Position numbers and translations under genes: made by a program. Of a DNA stretch of 59,415 bases, positions 55,951 through 59,415 are shown in pieces; position 1 is the stretch's first letter, and each line of letters starts with the position of its first letter. Where the stretch lies: assembly GCA_016714785.1 (NCBI GenBank), contig JADKCC010000065.1, positions 1 through 59,415 of the forward strand, in the 5' to 3' direction. Source of the stretch: Saprospiraceae bacterium. GTDB lineage: Bacteria > Bacteroidota > Bacteroidia > Chitinophagales > Saprospiraceae. The notes beneath the pieces were generated by a model. That model saw nothing but the letters and a program-made list of their open reading frames with translations. It was not told the DNA's origin and made no database searches.

Positions 55951-56438
55951 TTATTTTACGCCATCATTTTTACGCATAAATTCTAAGATGTTTCTAGCTT
56001 CTTCGTCTACAAGACTTTGGTTAGGCATTCTGACAAGACAAAGTTCTAGTTGAGCCTGTAATGCTGGATCTTTGTCAATCATTGGGTCAGATTAGTAATG
56101 AAATTCATGATCCAGTGACCTGTTCTTCTTTCAGTGACACCTTTCCAACCTGGACCTACTAATCTTTCTTCTGATAGTTTGTGACAAGATGTACATTTGA
56201 CACCAGCAGCTTTTTCACCTGCATCTGCAAATGATTGGTTTAGGGTAGCATCAATTTTTAAGTTATCAGGATTAAATTTGCCTTCGCCACGAGAAGGATC
56301 ATAACTAGTGGCATCAACAGGTGTATCCGCAGGAGTAGTTGGCGTTTCACTGGTTGTGTCTGTTTTCTGATTTCCACCGCCACATGCTATGAAAAAACTA
56401 AAGGTTACAAATGCTAAAAGAATTTTAATGTTTCGCAT
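55951..56438 (-). pseudogene. Cytochrome c lipoprotein (copy 2), one-base frameshift
   Basis: Lipobox FFIACGGG, haem site CTSCHKLSEE and VGPGWKGVTE as in copy 1. The first frame stops after NFITNLTQ, where one C of an expected CC is missing (about 56090); the C-terminus (MPNQS-type Met ligand) continues in the next frame to 55951. Confidence 0.82.
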
Positions 56439-56461
56439 ATTTTTATGATTTTATTGTGGCA

Positions 56462-56508
56462 CAAAGGTCAGATGCCATAGATTATTAATTTATGACTGCA
56501 ATCATAAA
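56462..56508 (-). promoter_or_regulatory. Crp/Fnr-type palindrome and promoter of the cytochrome c-nosZ operon (copy 2)
   Basis: On the minus strand TTTATGA-TTGCAG-TCATAAA (56508-56489), then GACCTTTG (56469-56462); centre-to-TTTG distance 33.5 bp. Confidence 0.8.
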
Positions 56509-56654
56509 TGTATTTTTTTGCATATGGTTATATCATTTGATGGTTCATTGTTGTATCCAATATTTCTATAGGTCAGAACTTATCTAAGATCACCTAGCTT
56601 TACTGCTTATGTTTAGTTTTATCATTGTTGCTACACTATCAATTCAACAGCAAC

Positions 56655-56760
56655 CGACGTGTCATTAAGGCTTCATGACTGATCGTTAAGAGATAACGTC
56701 GTGACCTTAAGGCTTCATGACTACTCGTGAAGATATAACATCGTGTCATTAAGGCTTGGA
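56655..56760. repeat. 42-bp degenerate tandem repeat upstream of nos copy 2
   Basis: GTGTCATTAAGGCTTCATGA recurs with AAGAGATAACG between units, 42-bp period (ATAACGTC at 56693, ATAACATC at 56735). Same repeat family and position as 20510-20650. Confidence 0.75.
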
Positions 56761-56815
56761 CTATTAATATATGTTCGGGCTAGACCCTCATATTGCATCT
56801 ATTTTGTTTTCATAA

Positions 56816-57048
56816 GATGTCAAGAGCTACGCTCCTTTTCATCCTCGTTCGTCGTATCTCCAGCATGATGTATTACATCTTGTGCATCCTTGCCTGATTA
56901 AATAAAAAACCTAACAGTTTAGCCAGCATTTCCAACCTTAGGTACATCTCCAACTAAACATGGTCATAATTGAACATCCAGATGTCAGGGCTACGCCCCT
57001 TGTTATTCTCCATTACTCTTTACAAAGATGTCAGAGTTACACTCCTTT
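56816..57048. repeat. Three dispersed GATGTCAGRGCTACRCTCCTT elements
   Basis: GATGTCAAGAGCTACGCTCC at 56816, GATGTCAGGGCTACGCCCC at 56991 and GATGTCAGAGTTACACTCC at 57027. Short dispersed motifs in a gene-free stretch (56439-57215) that otherwise shows only the 42-bp array and promoter. Confidence 0.6.
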
Positions 57049-57215
57049 CTAAGGGCTTCAAAATATTCCAATTTTTATAGAGAGGTTAGATTTAATCTAT
57101 TTTCTATATTTATTGCACCTGACTTGCTTTAAGTTTGAATAAGCTGTAAAATGCGGGATATTTAAAGCCTAATTCATAGGCACTTCACCTAATGGTTTTA
57201 TTACTTGTGGAAATT

Positions 57216-57962
57216 CTATGTTTTGGCAATGTCAATTATTTTTTGTTGAATATAGTCTTGAGCAGATCGACCAGATTCTTTTTTGATTAGGTCACCAAAA
57301 TAATTGGGTGATAAGTGGAATTTATCTGCGCAATAGCTTACAGATGGAAGTCCTATTCTTCAGGTTGATTTGACTCAAAATATTGATACAAAACCAGATC
57401 TAGTTGATTTACCACATTTGTATTTATCAGTTCTCGCGTTATAAACTGTCTGGAGTAAAACCTATTGCAATAATTTAGTAACAACTCTATATTACTACAA
57501 ATCAATGTTTTAGTATGGATATCAAAAGTACTATTTAATTCATATTTAATCTTCTTGAAACAATTTAAAACCAATTTTATCTCGTTTTGAAAGATGTAAG
57601 GCTTCATCGGATAGGATAACCAAAAAAAAATGAGATAAGTGCATTTGATTTCAAGTGATGCCGCTGATAAAATCAGGTGAAAGCTAAAGCCCATCCATTT
57701 GAGTTGTATTATAGTATTTTCAAGAAGTTTCAAATCCGAATGTTTGTCCCGGTGCAATAAAAATGAGAGATTCTGCTTGATAGTCATATTTATTGCGTCC
57801 ATAATACAAATCTTCACATTTAATGTCTTTTAAAAAAATGATATATAGTTCTGAAAATGTTTTTTCCAGTTTTAATATTTTAGATTTAGATTGATCCAAA
57901 ACCTTACCAAAGGATGTAATGTCTCTTGCCTCTTTCATGATTGAATTGAGAAATGGTTTCAT
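57216..57962 (-). pseudogene. AraC family regulator, frameshifted and 3'-truncated
   Basis: Pieces in three frames follow the order of a Bacteroidota AraC regulator: sensor part DLYYGRNKYDYQAESLIFIAPG, then LICSNIELLLNYCNRFYSRQ and FITRELINTNVV, then GLPSVSYCADKFHLSPNYFG and DLIKKESGRSAQDYIQQK of the HTH_18 domain, ending at a stop after IIDIAKT. The second helix-turn-helix is missing. Non-functional. Confidence 0.75.
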
Positions 57963-58174
57963 CTTTTATTTCGCCATAATGGTCAAAAACTTTTGCTACA
58001 AAGTTACAGAACCAATACATCATTTCTTAAACTATTTTTTCTTAAACCGTTATTTATATAATTATATCAGTAATTTGTATAAAAAGAAAACGCTAATAAA
58101 GGATGAAATTTGTGGCTTTAATTAAATATAGGATTATGTCCAGATTATTGACTCTCCTTTTGTTGCTTTGATTA

Positions 58175-58196
58175 ATTGACAAATTTATCCGTCAAT
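58175..58196. promoter_or_regulatory. Weak palindrome resembling the Rrf2-like operator
   Basis: ATTGAC-AAATTTATCC-GTCAAT with perfect 6-bp arms; the centre GACAAATTTATCC agrees with the other two sites at most positions and contains TAAATTTG on the minus strand. Flanked only by decayed genes, so function is doubtful. Confidence 0.3.
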
Positions 58197-58214
58197 CAGA
58201 TAGTATTCAGGTAA

Positions 58215-59010
58215 CTAAAAAATATCAAGCCAAGCCAAAAAGGAATTGATCCTTTTGGTAAAGAAGCATTTTAAAAAAAGAAAAACTGACTATCAAGTGG
58301 CTAGGTATTGCCGGATTTTTAATAAATAGCAGAGTACAAAGAGTCATGATAGAACCAATGTTAAAAAGAGTTTGATATGCCTGTATTATTTGACGCACCT
58401 GTGGCAAACTCCAGATATTCCTGAGTTAGATGCCGCAATAATCACACATAGCGACATGAGCCATTAACAGTATTCCCACCTGCAAAGACTTATCAAAAGT
58501 AACCAAAGCGTTTCATAGTACCATTTATGTAGATTCTTTGATGCAAAATGAAGGTTGGAATCTTTTGGCCATGCATACATGATGAGTTTATGATTAGAAT
58601 GAAGATAAAGGTGACACCAGCAGATCACCAATTTCTATGTAATGCTTATCCAGGATTTGCCAAACGTTTTTTAGAAAAGAAGATTGTGCTGGATTTTATG
58701 TAACCACTGTCGATGGCACTATATGGGCTACAGGGGATTCTAAACTATACTCGAACCTTTTGACCTTCAGATCCGGATTTGATCTTATTTGACATCTCGG
58801 ATAGTGAATGGCATTCACCATAAAAAGGAGCTTACAACTTGCAGAAAGATATCGAGATGCCTTTATTGACTTGCTCCCATTCGGGGCACGGTAGATGCTC
58901 CAGATTTTACACCGTTTCACGGTGATCCAGAAATTATAAAAGCCCAAATTAGAAATCCACAAAGATTAATCGTATTATTACCTGGTGAACCATTTATCCT
59001 TAATCAATAA
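58215..59010 (+). pseudogene. MBL-fold metallo-hydrolase, heavily decayed
   Basis: Fragments in several frames read in order WLGIAGFLINSRVQRVMIEP, MPVLFDAPV, AAIITHSD (start of the HxHxDH-type metal site), AFHSTIYVDSLMQNEGWNLL, MKIKVTPADH, CAGFYVTTVDGTIWATGDSK and a C-terminal DPEIIKAQIRNPQRLIVLLP. Many frameshifts and stops; no product possible. Confidence 0.6.
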
Positions 59011-59021
59011 AAAATAAATTT

Positions 59022-59415
59022 ATGATGAATCTTATTAAAACCGTTATTTGGGCAAATTTAATGGTTTTACTGTTGGTCTCTTGTGTACACTAAAATTATC
59101 ACCACCTTCCCTTGACCAAGAAAAATGATGGTAAGAATTTCTGAAATAGAAATTGATTCCAAATATTTGGATGAATACAACAAATTTTTAATGGAAGAAG
59201 CGGTAAAGCCGCTATACAATTGGAAGCTGGTGTCATTGCCATTTTTCCAATGTATCAAGTGGATGATCCAACGCAAGTTAGAATTTTGGAAATTTATAAA
59301 AATGACGCTTCGTATAAGTCACATTTACAAACGCCCCATTTTAAACATTATAAATCTAGTACTTTACACATGGTAAAATCGTTAAAAATTATGAATGAAG
59401 TCTCATTAGATAGTG
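59022..59415 (+). pseudogene. Antibiotic-biosynthesis-monooxygenase-type lipoprotein, frameshifted, cut by window end
   Basis: Lipoprotein signal (VLLLVSCVH) from 59022, a stop, then MVRISEIEIDSKYLDEYNKF and, in another frame, AAIQLEAGVIAIFPMYQ, ILEIYKNDASYKSHLQTPHF and KHYKSSTLHMVKSLKIMNE. This is the ABM dimeric alpha-beta barrel order. At least two frameshifts; the 3' end lies outside the window. Confidence 0.65.

Overview
The window is AT-rich and looks like the chromosome of a Bacteroidota bacterium, most likely Saprospiraceae/Chitinophagia-like. The support is Bacteroidota-type promoters (TAnnTTTG -7 boxes), a type IX secretion (T9SS) sorting domain, lipoprotein signals, DUF3667, YHYH and DUF1761 families, and a Sec-exported clade II-type NosZ. 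No rRNA or tRNA gene was recognised.

Layout. 1-10.4 kb is accessory DNA: a decayed T9SS/Kazal-like protein, a 21-bp tandem array, a HIT protein, a TetR regulator with a divergent methyltransferase-like gene, a possible transposase remnant, a lipoprotein, a redoxin plus cytochrome c/copper-monooxygenase pair, DUF1761, DUF3667, chrA and a decayed cytochrome gene. 10.5-20.4 kb is a complete nitrous-oxide-reduction module: crp/fnr, a polytopic His-rich membrane protein and a fasciclin lipoprotein on the plus strand, facing cytochrome c, nosZ, TM-nosL, nosD, nosF, nosY, a cupin-like gene and a truncated haemoglobin on the minus strand. 20.7-25.4 kb holds a restriction/modification-like fragment, a deletion-damaged sulfatase, a YHYH lipoprotein, a di-haem peroxidase with a beta-helix tail and a TolC remnant. 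25.4-27.8 kb is an MFS-rhodanese/Crp/DsrE group. 27.9-36.7 kb is a TetR-controlled RND efflux operon.

36.8-56.5 kb carries a second copy of the whole nos module in the same gene order and orientation. It is split between fasciclin and haemoglobin by about 10 kb of nitric-oxide and anaerobiosis genes: a heavy-metal-associated protein, an outer-membrane-type protein, ric/scdA, nrdD, nrdG, an Rrf2 (NsrR-like) repressor, a broken quinol-type NO reductase and a broken vanadium-haloperoxidase/PAP2 protein. In copy 2 the cytochrome c, nosL, nosD and nosY genes each carry one 1-nt indel and the cupin is decayed, while nosZ, nosF, crp and the haemoglobin are intact. 56.5-59.4 kb is repeats plus decayed AraC, metallo-beta-lactamase-fold and monooxygenase genes.

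Regulation readable in the DNA. A 20-bp palindrome (TTTATGA-N6-TCATAAA) lies upstream of crp, fasciclin and cytochrome c in both modules, six sites in all, with its centre always exactly 33.5 bp upstream of the TTTG of the -7 box. This fits class II activation by the two local DNR-like Crp/Fnr regulators. A different palindrome, whose 8-bp centre is itself a TAnnTTTG -7 box, precedes the ric/nrd group and the haloperoxidase/NO-reductase group. It is a candidate operator for the Rrf2 protein. Together these suggest a two-tier response: Crp/Fnr proteins switch on N2O respiration and the Rrf2 repressor releases NO detoxification.
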